Position numbers and translations under genes: made by a program
Shown here: one piece after another, positions 17,576 to 25,663 of the stretch
Layout of the letters: each line of letters begins with the position of its first letter
Numbering within the stretch: position 1 is the first letter of the stretch
Assembly (NCBI GenBank): GCA_963721385.1
Contig: CAVRJB010000004.1
Location: 186,001-250,000 of the forward strand
DNA length: 64,000 nt
Reading direction: 5' to 3'
From: DAOMFB01 sp963721385
GTDB taxonomy: Bacteria > Acidobacteriota > Thermoanaerobaculia > UBA5066
Notes under the pieces: model-generated
The model's input: only the letters and a program-made list of their open reading frames with translations
The model's database searches: none
Told to the model about the DNA's origin: nothing

Positions 17576-19057
17576 TCAGCGCTTCTCCGCCGCGAGGTGA
17601 CGGAGGAAGAGAAGGTCCGCGTAGAGCTCGGCCGGGGAGCGGTCGTCGGTGAAGACCCGACGCCCCGGGTCGAAAGGGACCTGCTCCATGCCGTCGCGCA
17701 TTGCGGCGCGCCAGCCCTCGACGTCCTCGGGGACCGGGTTCCGGGCGAGGCGTGCGCGGAGGCCGGGCGCGTCCGAGGCGAGGATCAGGAAGTTCCTGTG
17801 GCCGGCGGGCCGGAAGACGGCGGTCTCGCGGAATACGGAGGCCGCGGTGTTCAGGAGGCCGGTGAGGAGCGGGTCGTCGCGCCCCATCGCCGCCACGTTC
17901 ATCAGCATCGCCCCGCCGGGCGCGAGGCGGGCGGCGACGAGGCCGAAGAACTCGCGTGTGGTGAACGGGAACGGGACGTGAGGCTGCCGGAAGACGTCGA
18001 CGGCGATCGCGTCGAAGCGGCGGCCGGCCGTGGAGAGGAAGAGCCGGCCGTCCCGGACGACGACCTCGAGGTTCGGGTCGGAGAGGGTGAAGTACTCCCG
18101 GCCCAGCGCGACGATGCCAGGGTCGAGCTCGACGCCCGTGACGCGGACGCGCGGCAGGTGCGTCTGAAAGACGTGGGCGATCGTGCCTCCCGCGAGCCCG
18201 ATTTCCGCAAGCGTCAAGACGCCCCCGTCCTTCAGGGCGTCGGCGAGGAGGAACGCGTCGTACATCGTGCCCGAGAGCGCCGCGCCGGGGACCCAGGTCG
18301 AGTGGGCGACCAGCCCCTCGTTCATCCGGAGGAGCCGCGTGCCGTCGTCTGCCTCCTCGACGGCGACATACTGGTAGAGGGTCTCGCGCTCGGCGAGGAG
18401 ACGCGCCGGGGAGCCGCGCTGGACCGGGACGAGGGCGAGCGCGAGGGGAACCAGGAGAGCGGGGGCGGCCTTCCGGCCGAGGAACGGGAGCGACGAGAGC
18501 ACGAGCGCCACGCCGAGGAGGCGGAGCGTCGCGAAGGTTCCGAGAAACGGAATGGTCAGGAGCGCCGGCGCGAACGTGCCGAGGAGCGAGCCCGCCGTCG
18601 AGAGGGCGAAGAGCGATCCGGAGGCGCGGCCCAGCTCGCCGAGGTCCTTCGTCGCGAGCTTCAGGAGGAGCGGCGGCAGCAACCCGAGGAGGAGCGCGGC
18701 CGGCGCCACGAGGAGCACCATGGCGGCGAGGGAGCCGAGAAACGTCGAGACAGCGGCATTCTCGAGAGCGTTCCGGGCGAGAGCCAGAAGAGGGCTCGAG
18801 AGGTGAGGGAGGGCCGCGATGAAGACGCCCGAGGCGAGCAACGCCATCCCCGCTACCGGCGCAGGCGCGCGCCGGTCAGCCAACCGACCGCCGAGGACGT
18901 AGCCCGCGGCGAGAGCCGCGAGGAGAACGCCGATGACGTTCGACCAGACGAGAAGGCTCGCTCCGAACGACGGTGCGAGCAGGCGAGCGGCCGTCACCTC
19001 CAGTCCGAGCGTCGCGAACCCCGCGACGAACGCGGCGAACCGGATCCGGACGGCCAC
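17576..19057 (-). CDS. Membrane-fused spermidine synthase-like protein
   Basis: A 493-residue fusion. The N-terminal half (to about residue 215) consists of several hydrophobic helices as in the fused MFS/spermidine synthase family. The C-terminal half is a Rossmann-like aminopropyl/methyltransferase domain with LAEIGLAGGTIAHVFQ (cofactor loop), VTGVELDPGIVALGREYF and the segment DAIAVDVFRQPHVPF. The catalytic Asp of true spermidine synthases may be that in VDVFRQ. Fused proteins are common in bacteria, but their product is rarely established. The start is GTG 19057, 14 bases after the stop of the upstream secreted-protein gene. Confidence 0.85.
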   Translation of the reverse strand: MAVRIRFAAFVAGFATLGLEVTAARLLAPSFGASLLVWSNVIGVLLAALAAGYVLGGRLADRRAPAPVAGMALLASGVFIAALPHLSSPLLALARNALENAAVSTFLGSLAAMVLLVAPAALLLGLLPPLLLKLATKDLGELGRASGSLFALSTAGSLLGTFAPALLTIPFLGTFATLRLLGVALVLSSLPFLGRKAAPALLVPLALALVPVQRGSPARLLAERETLYQYVAVEEADDGTRLLRMNEGLVAHSTWVPGAALSGTMYDAFLLADALKDGGVLTLAEIGLAGGTIAHVFQTHLPRVRVTGVELDPGIVALGREYFTLSDPNLEVVVRDGRLFLSTAGRRFDAIAVDVFRQPHVPFPFTTREFFGLVAARLAPGGAMLMNVAAMGRDDPLLTGLLNTAASVFRETAVFRPAGHRNFLILASDAPGLRARLARNPVPEDVEGWRAAMRDGMEQVPFDPGRRVFTDDRSPAELYADLLFLRHLAAEKR

Positions 19058-19071
19058 GCGCCGGGCGACGC

Positions 19072-19704
19072 TCAGTTCGGCTTGGCGGCCGCCTCGCGCA
19101 CCTTCTGCACGGCGGGGACTTGGAGCCCGATCTGGATTCCCTTCGTTCCGTCCTGCGAGGGGATCTCGAGATTCAGCTTCTGTCCCTGCCGGCTGAAGCT
19201 CGGCCGGCTGTTCGGTCCGAAGCCGAGCTTCGTGAAGTTCAGGGCCACCTGTCCGGAGGGCGAGCCTGAGGCGACCTTCTGGGCGGCGGCGCCCTGTGAC
19301 TGCACGGCGGGAACGCTGCTGCCGGCGGGCTGTGCGGCGGCGGCACCCTGTGACTGCACGGCAGGAACGCTGCTGCCGGCAGACGGTGCGGCCGCGGCTT
19401 CCCTGATGATCGCGATGACGCCGTTCGCCTCACCCGCCGACTTTCCGCTCTGGTCGAAGAAGCTGGCGCGGACGGAGCCGTCCCCCATGGAGAAGATCTC
19501 GACACGATAGGGAGTGCGCGGGCTCAGCTGGTGTGTTCCCTTGCACAGGGCGGCCTCGGGGAGGGTCACCTGGATGCTGAAGGTGTCCCCCCTGACGACC
19601 GGAACCTTCTGATTCGACTCCACGAGCGTGAAGGCGCCGAGGGGCGCCGCCGCGACGAGAGCCGCCGCCGCGACCAGGGAGACGATTCTGCCGGTGTTTC
19701 TCAT
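19072..19704 (-). CDS. Secreted protein with an internal 18-residue repeat, unknown function
   Basis: A 210-residue exported protein. The N-terminus is a clear signal peptide (MRNTGR, alanine/valine-rich core, cleavage near LGAF). The central region contains two nearly identical copies of an 18-residue unit with AGSSVPAVQSQGAAA, an Ala/Ser/Gln-rich flexible linker. The C-terminal part (NFTKLGFGPNSRPSF and QKLNLEIPSQD) may be a small beta domain. I do not recognise a family. It is the first gene of a two-gene unit with the membrane-fused synthase. A start region rich in GA (AGGAGA) precedes the ATG. Confidence 0.7.
   Translation of the reverse strand: MRNTGRIVSLVAAAALVAAAPLGAFTLVESNQKVPVVRGDTFSIQVTLPEAALCKGTHQLSPRTPYRVEIFSMGDGSVRASFFDQSGKSAGEANGVIAIIREAAAAPSAGSSVPAVQSQGAAAAQPAGSSVPAVQSQGAAAQKVASGSPSGQVALNFTKLGFGPNSRPSFSRQGQKLNLEIPSQDGTKGIQIGLQVPAVQKVREAAAKPN
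19292..19399. repeat. Tandem duplication of a 54-bp unit inside a secreted-protein gene
   Basis: Units 19292-19345 and 19346-19399 share the core CCCTGTGACTGCACGGC and AACGCTGCTGCCGGC with a few substitutions. The unit is 18 codons, so copy-number change would keep the reading frame and alter the linker length of the protein. Confidence 0.85.
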
Positions 19705-19859
19705 CTTCTTTTCTCCTCTCTTCCTCTCGTCATCAAGCTAGTCCCGTTGCGACGGCGGCGCAACCGGGCGGGCTGGTCCGCCGGCGACAGAGGATGGCCC
19801 CCGGGCGAAAAACGTGAGCGAAGGCACCGCCGAGGGGTGGGATATTCTCCCGCCCGGCC

Positions 19860-20456
19860 ATGAAGGTTGCCTTCATCGGAACCCACGGCGTCGGGAAGAC
19901 GACGCTCTGTTACGACCTCGCCGCCGGGCTCAAGAAGCGCGACCTGACGGTCGAGCTGGTCCGAGAGGTGGCGCGCGAGTGCCCGCTCCCGATCAACCGG
20001 GACACCACGGTGAAGGCGCAGGCCTGGATCCTTCACACGCAGATCGCGTGGGAGCTCGTGGCCGAGGCGAAGGCCGACGTCGTCTGCTGCGACCGGGCGG
20101 TCCTCGACAACTTCTGCTACCTGAAGCGGGCGGCCACGGGGGACCCGCAGGTCGACGTCCTCGAGACGCTCGTGAAATCGTGGACCTCGACGTACGACGT
20201 CCTCTTCCGCGTCCCGATCGTCGGCGACCCCCGCTTCGACGGGGTCCGCGACACGGACCTCCTCTTCCAGCGCGAGATCGACGAGCTGATCGCCGCGACG
20301 CTCCGGGCCTGGAGCGTCCCCTTCGTCGCGCTCGACCCGGCGCGCCGGAGCGAGTGGTCGGCGGCGGCCGTCGAGACGCTCCTCCCGCGCCTGAAACCGC
20401 AGGAGCTTCTCTTCCCGGAGCTGGAACGGCCGGCCAACGGGCTAGGCGCCGGCTGA
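19860..20456 (+). CDS. P-loop ATPase/kinase of the AAA_28 (NadR-like) family
   Basis: A 198-residue P-loop NTPase. The Walker A motif GTHGVGKTTL is at residues 7-16. VREVARECPLPINRD follows, then a Walker B-like VVCCDRAVLDNFCYL, as in small kinases resembling the NadR kinase domain. The substrate is unknown; these proteins often phosphorylate nucleosides or nucleotide-like cofactors. It starts at an ATG just after a short gap from the divergent secreted-protein gene and is followed after ten bases by the tandem DinB gene. Confidence 0.8.
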   Translation: MKVAFIGTHGVGKTTLCYDLAAGLKKRDLTVELVREVARECPLPINRDTTVKAQAWILHTQIAWELVAEAKADVVCCDRAVLDNFCYLKRAATGDPQVDVLETLVKSWTSTYDVLFRVPIVGDPRFDGVRDTDLLFQREIDELIAATLRAWSVPFVALDPARRSEWSAAAVETLLPRLKPQELLFPELERPANGLGAG

Positions 20457-20466
20457 AGGAGGTCCC

Positions 20467-21384
20467 GTGGACGAGTCCGAACGCCGGCGCCATCTCGAGA
20501 CGCTCACCGCGACGCCCGCCGCCCTCAAGGGCGCCGTGCGCGGCCTTCCGAAGAAACTCCTGCTCTTCACGCCGGCTCCCGGCAAATGGTCGATTCTCGA
20601 GATCCTGGGCCACTTGCGCGACATGGAGAAGGAGGCCTACCTCGAGCGCTACACCCGGATCCTCGCGGAGACGGATCCGCGCCTGCCGGACCTGAACGGC
20701 GAGGCGTTCGCCATCGAGCGGGACTACCGCTCCGCGAAGGCCACCGAGGTGCTCCGCGACTGGATCCGCCTCCGGCGGGAGACGCTCCGGCTCCTTCGAA
20801 AGGTGACGGCCGGCGAGTGGACGCGGGCTGGCGTCCACGAGACCGCGGGCCGCCTGACCATGGAGGACTTTCTGCGCCGCCAGGCCGTCGGGAACGACGA
20901 GGCGCACCTCGGGCAGATCGAGGCGATCAAGCGCCGGTTCGCGCTTCTCGAGACGCTCGCCGGCGCGCCTGCCGCGCTCGCCACGGCGTTGAAGGGCGTG
21001 GCCAACGAGGCCCTCCGCCGCCGTCCGGCGTCGGGCAAGTGGTCCATGATCGAGAACGCCGCTCACGTGCGCGACATCGAGCGCGTCTACCAGGCCCGCT
21101 TCTCGAAGATGGCCTTCGGAGACCGGCCCGCTTTCTGGATGCTGGAGAACGACCGCGCGGCGGCGGTGCTCCGGTACGGAGACGCCGATCCCGGGGCCGT
21201 CCTCCGGGAGTTCCGCCGCCTGCGCGAAGAGACGCTCGTGCTCCTCCGGGCGCTCCCGCATCAGGCCTGGCGGCGGACGGGGCTCCACCCGACGCGGGGC
21301 GAGCTGACGGTCGAGCAGCTGGCCGGCGTCCTCGCGGGACACGACGAGCGGCACCTCGAGAAGATCCGGTCCCTCCGCGGCTGA
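20467..21384 (+). CDS. Tandem DinB-like domain protein
   Basis: A 305-residue protein made of two DinB/YfiT-like four-helix units. The first begins near PAPGKWSILEILGHLRDME and ends with NDEAHLGQIEAIK; the second repeats the pattern with PASGKWSMIENAAHVRDIE and GHDERHLEKIRSL. In single-domain relatives, three histidines bind a metal (one in the GHL/AHV helix and two near the C-terminal helix); both copies keep H in the first helix and in the final ExHL. DinB-like proteins include thiol-dependent transferases. The GTG start at 20467 is preceded by GGAGG. Duplication within one chain may indicate an intramolecular dimer. Confidence 0.8.
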   Translation: MDESERRRHLETLTATPAALKGAVRGLPKKLLLFTPAPGKWSILEILGHLRDMEKEAYLERYTRILAETDPRLPDLNGEAFAIERDYRSAKATEVLRDWIRLRRETLRLLRKVTAGEWTRAGVHETAGRLTMEDFLRRQAVGNDEAHLGQIEAIKRRFALLETLAGAPAALATALKGVANEALRRRPASGKWSMIENAAHVRDIERVYQARFSKMAFGDRPAFWMLENDRAAAVLRYGDADPGAVLREFRRLREETLVLLRALPHQAWRRTGLHPTRGELTVEQLAGVLAGHDERHLEKIRSLRG

Positions 21385-21415
21385 GGCGGACGCTCCTTCT
21401 TTTTTCGCCTCCCCC

Positions 21416-21453
21416 TTGACAGGATCTTAAATTGGTTTTATATTAAATTTAAT
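21416..21453 (+). promoter_or_regulatory. Sigma-70-type promoter with overlapping palindromic operator for the TetR operon
   Basis: TTGACA at 21416-21421 and TATATT at 21439-21444 are separated by 17 bases, a near-consensus promoter. ATTAAATTTAAT at 21442-21453 is a perfect 12-bp palindrome overlapping the -10 and start region. This AT-rich patch stands out from the GC-rich surroundings and is a good candidate for autoregulation by the TetR protein encoded 40 bases downstream. Confidence 0.7.
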
Positions 21454-21493
21454 TAAAGTCCGGCCGGACCCGGACCGAAAGGAGCATCGCAGG

Positions 21494-22114
21494 ATGTCCC
21501 CCCGTCATTACGACCGGAGCCTCCGGGACCGGAAACGCGAGGAGACGAGGCTGAAGATCGTCGAAGCCGCGTTCCGCCTCCACGGGAGGCACGGGGGCCT
21601 GGCGACCACCTATCCGATGATCGCGCGCGCCGCCGACGTTTCGATTCCGACGGTCTACAACCACTTCCGGACGCGGGACGACCTCTTCGCCGCCTGCACG
21701 CGACATGTCCCGAAGGAGGCGCCTGCTCTCGACCCGAAGATCCTCGACGGGCTCTCCGGCGTGGAGGAGCGGCTCTTGGCCCTCGTCCGTGCGCTCGCGC
21801 GGAGCTACGCGTTCTGGGCTCCGTGGATTCGGTGGGGGAGCGCGGAGGCCGCCGTCGTCCCGGAGTTCCGGCGCTTCCTGGAGGACTCGCGGACGCAGCG
21901 GACCGACCTCCTCCGGCGCGCTCTCGCGCCGGGTTTCGGCGGACACCCTCCCGCGGATCTCGTCGACCTCGCCGGCATCCTCGTCGATTTCGGCTCCTGG
22001 GACCGGCTCGCGGTCATTCGGGGGCCCCGGCGGGCCGAAGCGCTTCTCAGCGAATCCCTGGTCGTCCTCTTTCGACACCACGCCCGATCCCGGAAAGGAG
22101 ATTCACGGCCATGA
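21494..22114 (+). CDS. TetR/AcrR family transcriptional regulator
   Basis: A 206-residue repressor. The N-terminal helix-turn-helix is clear: RLKIVEAAFRLHGRHGG, then YPMIARAADVSIPTVYNHFRTRDDLFAAC. The C-terminal ligand domain is not informative about the inducer. The start ATG at 21494 has a GGAG site upstream, and a strong promoter with a palindrome lies 40 bases ahead. The stop overlaps the start of the metallo-beta-lactamase-fold gene (ATGA), so regulator and enzyme form one operon, and the enzyme's substrate class is likely what the repressor senses. Confidence 0.9.
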   Translation: MSPRHYDRSLRDRKREETRLKIVEAAFRLHGRHGGLATTYPMIARAADVSIPTVYNHFRTRDDLFAACTRHVPKEAPALDPKILDGLSGVEERLLALVRALARSYAFWAPWIRWGSAEAAVVPEFRRFLEDSRTQRTDLLRRALAPGFGGHPPADLVDLAGILVDFGSWDRLAVIRGPRRAEALLSESLVVLFRHHARSRKGDSRP

Positions 22115-22839
22115 CGACGACAATGGCTCCGACTTCCACCCGCGTCGACGAGATCGCCGACGGCATCTACCGCCTCTCGACCCCCATCCCGTTGATCCCC
22201 GGCGGCTTCTCCTTCAACCAGTACCTCGTGGCCGACGACGAGCCCCTTCTCTTCCACACGGGGCCGCGCGGCCTCTTCCCGGCGATCCGGGAGGCGGTTG
22301 CGCGCGTGCTGCGGCCGGAGTCGCTCCGCTACGTCGGCTTCTGCCACGTGGAGTCCGACGAGTGCGGCGCGCTGAACGACTGGCTCGCGGCCGCGCCGCG
22401 GGCCGTCCCGGTCTGCAGCCGCGTCGCGGCGATGGTCTCGGTCACCGACCTCGCGGACCGGCCGCCGCGCGCCCTCGCCGACGGCGAGACGCTCGCGCTG
22501 GGACGCCACCGCGTGACCTGGCTCGACGCCCCGCACGTGCCCCACGGCTGGGAGAACGGATTCCTGATGGAGGAGACGACGCGCACGTTCCTCTGCGGCG
22601 ACCTCTTCACGCAGCCGGGCGATGGCGCGACGCCCCTCACGAAGGCCGACGTCCTCGAGCCGAGCGAGGCGATGCGGAAGGGGATGGACTATTACGCGCA
22701 TGCGCCCGCGACGCGGAGCCATCTCGAGCGGTTCGCCGCGCTCGCCCCGACGACGCTCGCCTGCATGCACGGCAGCGCCTGGTCGGGCGACGGCGGCCGG
22801 CTTCTCCGGGCGCTCGCGGACCGGCTCGAAGACCGCTGA
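22111..22839 (+). CDS. Metallo-beta-lactamase-fold protein, flavodiiron-like ODP family
   Basis: A 242-residue MBL-fold protein resembling the oxygen/NO-binding domain of flavodiiron proteins. Visible ligands: the HVESDECGALNDW segment corresponding to HxExD, HVPHGWEN, an Asp in FLCGDLFTQ, and a final His in CMHGSAW. Flavodiiron proteins carry a di-iron site and a flavodoxin partner; no flavodoxin domain is attached here. The start ATG is at 22111 after GGAAAGGAG, overlapping the TetR stop. It may handle oxygen, NO or another small molecule; that is an inference from family only. Confidence 0.82.
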   Translation: MTTTMAPTSTRVDEIADGIYRLSTPIPLIPGGFSFNQYLVADDEPLLFHTGPRGLFPAIREAVARVLRPESLRYVGFCHVESDECGALNDWLAAAPRAVPVCSRVAAMVSVTDLADRPPRALADGETLALGRHRVTWLDAPHVPHGWENGFLMEETTRTFLCGDLFTQPGDGATPLTKADVLEPSEAMRKGMDYYAHAPATRSHLERFAALAPTTLACMHGSAWSGDGGRLLRALADRLEDR

Positions 22840-22859
22840 CGATTTCCGGGGACCCTCCC

Positions 22860-22893
22860 TTGACAGATCAATAAATCTAGATATATTGATCTG
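22860..22893 (+). promoter_or_regulatory. ars promoter with perfect 10-bp-arm ArsR operator
   Basis: TTGACA (22860-22865) and TATATT (22882-22887) form a promoter with a 16-base spacer. CAGATCAATA (22864-22873) and TATTGATCTG (22884-22893) are perfect inverted arms separated by ten bases, covering the -35/-10 region, a typical ArsR/SmtB operator layout. The arsR ATG at 22895 is only eight bases after the -10 and has no ribosome-binding site, so the transcript is probably leaderless or nearly so. Confidence 0.85.
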
Positions 22894-22894
22894 T

Positions 22895-23239
22895 ATGGCG
22901 ACGGGCCCGGTTTCACGGCAGCTGGCGAACGACGACGAGCTGGGGCGGCTGGCGCGGCTCTTTCACGCCCTCTCCGACGAGACCCGCCTCCGGATCGTCG
23001 GACGGCTTCTCGGCGGCGAGCAGTGCGTCTGCGACCTGACGGACGCGCTCGACGCAGGCCAGTCGCGGCTGTCCTTCCACATGAGGACGCTCAAAGACGC
23101 CGGCCTCATCAAGGACCGCCGCGACGGCCGGTGGATCCACTATTCGCTCAACCACGAGGCCCTCTCCGGGATCGGCGTCCTGCTCGGCGCCCTCGCGGAG
23201 AAGGCCGAGACCGTCTGCGGCCGAAAGTGCTGCGGATGA
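22895..23239 (+). CDS. arsR: ArsR family arsenite-responsive repressor
   Basis: A 114-residue winged-helix repressor that leaves DNA when As(III) or Sb(III) binds. The metal site CVCDL (the two cysteines of ELCVCDL-type ArsR proteins) is at about residues 48-52, at the start of the recognition region. SRLSFHMRTLKDAGLIKDRRDGRW forms the winged helix. The C-terminus ends CGRKCCG, adding three more cysteines that could complete or extend the arsenite site. The start is ATG 22895, directly at the predicted transcription start. A palindromic operator covers the promoter. It is followed by arsM after 22 bases. Confidence 0.93.
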   Translation: MATGPVSRQLANDDELGRLARLFHALSDETRLRIVGRLLGGEQCVCDLTDALDAGQSRLSFHMRTLKDAGLIKDRRDGRWIHYSLNHEALSGIGVLLGALAEKAETVCGRKCCG

Positions 23240-23261
23240 CCTTTCGGAAAAGGGAGACCCA

Positions 23262-24125
23262 ATGAACGAAGCCGATATCAAGGAGATCGTGAGGGAGAAG
23301 TACGGTGAGGCCGCCAGGCGCGCCGCGGTCGGAAGGGCGAGTTGCTGCGGAGAGACCATTCCTGCAGAACCGTCGACCTGCTGCGGAGGAACCGCCGCCG
23401 AGGGAATCCCCTCTGCCCACGACCCGATCACGTCCGACCTCTATGGCGCCGACGAGAAGGCGCTGCTGCCGTCGGCCGCTGTCAACGCCTCGCTCGGCTG
23501 CGGGAACCCGACGGCGCTCGCGACGCTGAATGCGGGGGAGACCGTGCTCGACCTCGGCTCAGGGGGAGGAATCGACGTCCTCCTCTCGGCGCGGCGCGTC
23601 GGCCCGACGGGAAAGGTCTACGGCCTCGACATGACCGACGAGATGCTGGAGCTGGCCCGGAGGAATGCGAAGGACGCCGGAGCCACGAACGTCGAGTTTC
23701 TGAAGGGGGAGCTGGAGGCGATCCCGCTCCCCGAGGGCTCGGTCGACGTGATCATCTCGAACTGCGTCATCAACCTCTCCGCGGACAAAGACCGGTCCCT
23801 TCGCGAGGCCTACCGGGTCCTCAAGCCCGGCGGCCGCTTCGCCGTCTCGGACGTCGTCGTCCGGGGCGAGGTGCCGGCGCCGATCAGGAAGAGCGTGGAA
23901 CTCTGGATCGGCTGCCTCGCAGGGGCGCTCGAGGAGAAGGAGTTCGAGACGAAGCTCCGGAAGGCCGGCTTCACGGACGTCGAGATCGTCCCGACGCGGG
24001 TCTACCGCGCCGACGACGCCCGCGAGTTTCTCGCCGAGGCCGGCCTCGACCCCGCCATCGCCGCGCAGGCGGACGGGAAGTTCATGAGCGCATTCGTGAA
24101 GGCGCGGAAGCCGGCGAAGGGCTGA
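23262..24125 (+). CDS. arsM: Arsenite S-adenosylmethionine methyltransferase
   Basis: ArsM converts arsenite to methylated, partly volatile species using SAM. The product has 287 residues. The SAM-binding loop is VLDLGSGGGIDVLLSARRVGPTGKVYGLDMTDEML. Cysteines characteristic of ArsM are present: the two CC pairs near residues 28-41, one in SLGCGNPTA, one in ISNCVINLS, and one in IGCLAGAL. The N-terminal DIKEIVREKYG is also typical. A ribosome-binding site GGGAG precedes the ATG. It is the second gene of the ars operon. Confidence 0.95.
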   Translation: MNEADIKEIVREKYGEAARRAAVGRASCCGETIPAEPSTCCGGTAAEGIPSAHDPITSDLYGADEKALLPSAAVNASLGCGNPTALATLNAGETVLDLGSGGGIDVLLSARRVGPTGKVYGLDMTDEMLELARRNAKDAGATNVEFLKGELEAIPLPEGSVDVIISNCVINLSADKDRSLREAYRVLKPGGRFAVSDVVVRGEVPAPIRKSVELWIGCLAGALEEKEFETKLRKAGFTDVEIVPTRVYRADDAREFLAEAGLDPAIAAQADGKFMSAFVKARKPAKG

Positions 24126-24132
24126 GAGAACG

Positions 24133-25236
24133 ATGACCGAGGCAGGGGCGCCGAAGCGCCTCAACCTCTTCGAGAGGTATCTGACGCTCTGGGTCGGCCT
24201 TTGCATGGTTGCCGGGGTCGCCCTAGGAAAGCTCCTCCCGGGGGCGACCGACGCGATCCGAAAGCTCGAGTTCGGCGAGGGAAGCCAGATCAACGTCGCC
24301 ATCGCCGTCCTGATCTGGCTGATGGTCTATCCCATGATGCTCAAGATCGACTTCACGAGCCTCGCTGGGGGTAAGGAAGAAACCGAGGGGCCTCCTCGTG
24401 ACTCTCTTCGTGAACTGGCTCGTGAAGCCCTTCTCGATGGCCTTTCTGGCGTGGCTCTTCTTCAAGCACGTCTTCTCGGGCCTGATTCCGGAGGCCCTGG
24501 CCGACCAGTACATCGCCGGCGCCATCATCCTGGCGGCGGCGCCCTGCACGGCGATGGTCTTCGTCTGGTCGTACCTCACCGACGGCGACCCGGCCTACAC
24601 GCTCGTCCAGGTCTCCTTGAACGACCTGATCATGCTCGTCTTGTTCGCCCCGATCGTGACGTTTCTGGTGAGCGGCGCGAGCAACCTGACGGTGCCGTTC
24701 AAGGTGCTGATTTACAGCGTGATCACGTTCATCGTCATCCCGCTCGCCCTCGGGAGTCTCAGCCGGACGTTCTTGCTCCGCGCCAAGGGCGTCGAGTGGT
24801 TCGAGTCCCGCTTCCTGGCCTTCTTCCACCCGATCACGGTCCTGGCGCTCCTCGCGACGCTCGTCCTCATCTTCGCCTTCCAGGCCGACAACCTCCTCGG
24901 CAACTGGTTTCACGTCGTTCTGATCGCCATTCCGCTCCTGATCCAGGTCTACTTCAATTCCGGCCTGACCTACGGCCTGATGAAGATTCTGAAGGTGCCC
25001 CACTCCATCGCGGCTCCCGGCGCGCTGATCGGCGCGAGCAACTTCTTCGAGCTGGCGGTGGCGACGGCCATCGCGCTCTACGGGCCAGGCTCGGGCGCGG
25101 CGCTCGCGACCGTCGTCGGTGTTCTCGTGGAAGTCCCCGTGATGCTCTCCGTCTGCGCGTTCTGCAACCGGACGCGGGGTGGTTCCCGGGCGAGACTCCG
25201 CTCGCCGTCCCGGAGCTCGCGGGAGGTCGGACGTGA
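24133..25236 (+). CDS. acr3: ACR3-family arsenite efflux permease (two frameshifts)
   Basis: Ten-helix arsenite/proton antiporter of the Acr3 type. Conserved pieces are the N-terminal YLTLWVGLCMVAGVALGK, NVAIAVLIWLMVYPMM, the cysteine motif AAPCTAMVFVWS, and the final APGALIGASNFFELAVATAIALYG. The frame is broken by one extra G in the run at 24367-24371 and restored near 25176-25181 by a missing base, so the reconstructed protein has about 367 residues and ends at 25236. These single-base changes look like sequencing errors. The stop overlaps the arsC start (GTGA). Confidence 0.92.
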   Translation: MTEAGAPKRLNLFERYLTLWVGLCMVAGVALGKLLPGATDAIRKLEFGEGSQINVAIAVLIWLMVYPMMLKIDFTSLAGGKEETEGPPRDSLRELAREALLDGLSGVALLQARLLGPDSGGPGRPVHRRRHHPGGGALHGDGLRLVVPHRRRPGLHARPGLLERPDHARLVRPDRDVSGERREQPDGAVQGADLQRDHVHRHPARPRESQPDVLAPRQGRRVVRVPLPGLLPPDHGPGAPRDARPHLRLPGRQPPRQLVSRRSDRHSAPDPGLLQFRPDLRPDEDSEGAPLHRGSRRADRREQLLRAGGGDGHRALRARLGRGARDRRRCSRGSPRDALRLRVLQPDAGWFPGETPLAVPELAGGRT

Positions 25237-25663
25237 GAACTCCCGGCCTCCTCTTCCTCTGCGTCGCCAACTCGGCGCGGAGCCAGATGGCCGAGGGGCT
25301 GGCGCGGGAGCGCTTCGGCGAGGCCGTGAACGTCCAGAGCGCGGGGTCTCAGCCGTCGCGCGTCAACCCGCTCGCCATTCGCGCGCTCGCCGAGATCGGG
25401 ATCGACATCACGCGCCACCGGTCGAAGTCGGTCGCGGAGATCGATCCGGCGACGGTGGACCTCGTCGTGACGCTCTGCGCGGAGGAGGTCTGCCCGGTCT
25501 TTCTGGGCAAGGCCGGCGCCTCCACTGGCCGCTTCCTGATCCCGGGGCCGCGGAGGGGACGGGGGAGGAGCGGCTGCAGCGATTCCGGGACGTCCGCGAC
25601 GAGATCCTGCGGCGGTTGTCCGATGTCTTTCCCGATGTCGAGTCGATTCGGAGGCTGGCATGA
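25233..25663 (+). CDS. arsC: Thioredoxin/LMW-phosphatase-type arsenate reductase (frameshifted)
   Basis: Reduces arsenate to arsenite for export. The N-terminus holds the phosphatase-like loop FLCVANSARSQMAEG with the catalytic cysteine at residue 10, followed by the AGSQPSRVNP segment. LVVTLCAEEVCPVF carries the paired cysteines of the thioredoxin-coupled class. A base is missing near 25511-25516; adding one gives HWPLPDP and RLQRFRDVRDEI in frame, for about 143 residues. The start is GTG 25233, overlapping the acr3 stop, and the stop overlaps the arsDA start, so translation is coupled throughout. Confidence 0.92.

Noticed and set aside
17546..19510. 654-residue plus-strand reading frame opposite the membrane-fused synthase
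   Set aside because: Low-complexity Arg/Glu/Gly composition and an antisense position to a well-supported gene show it is a shadow frame.
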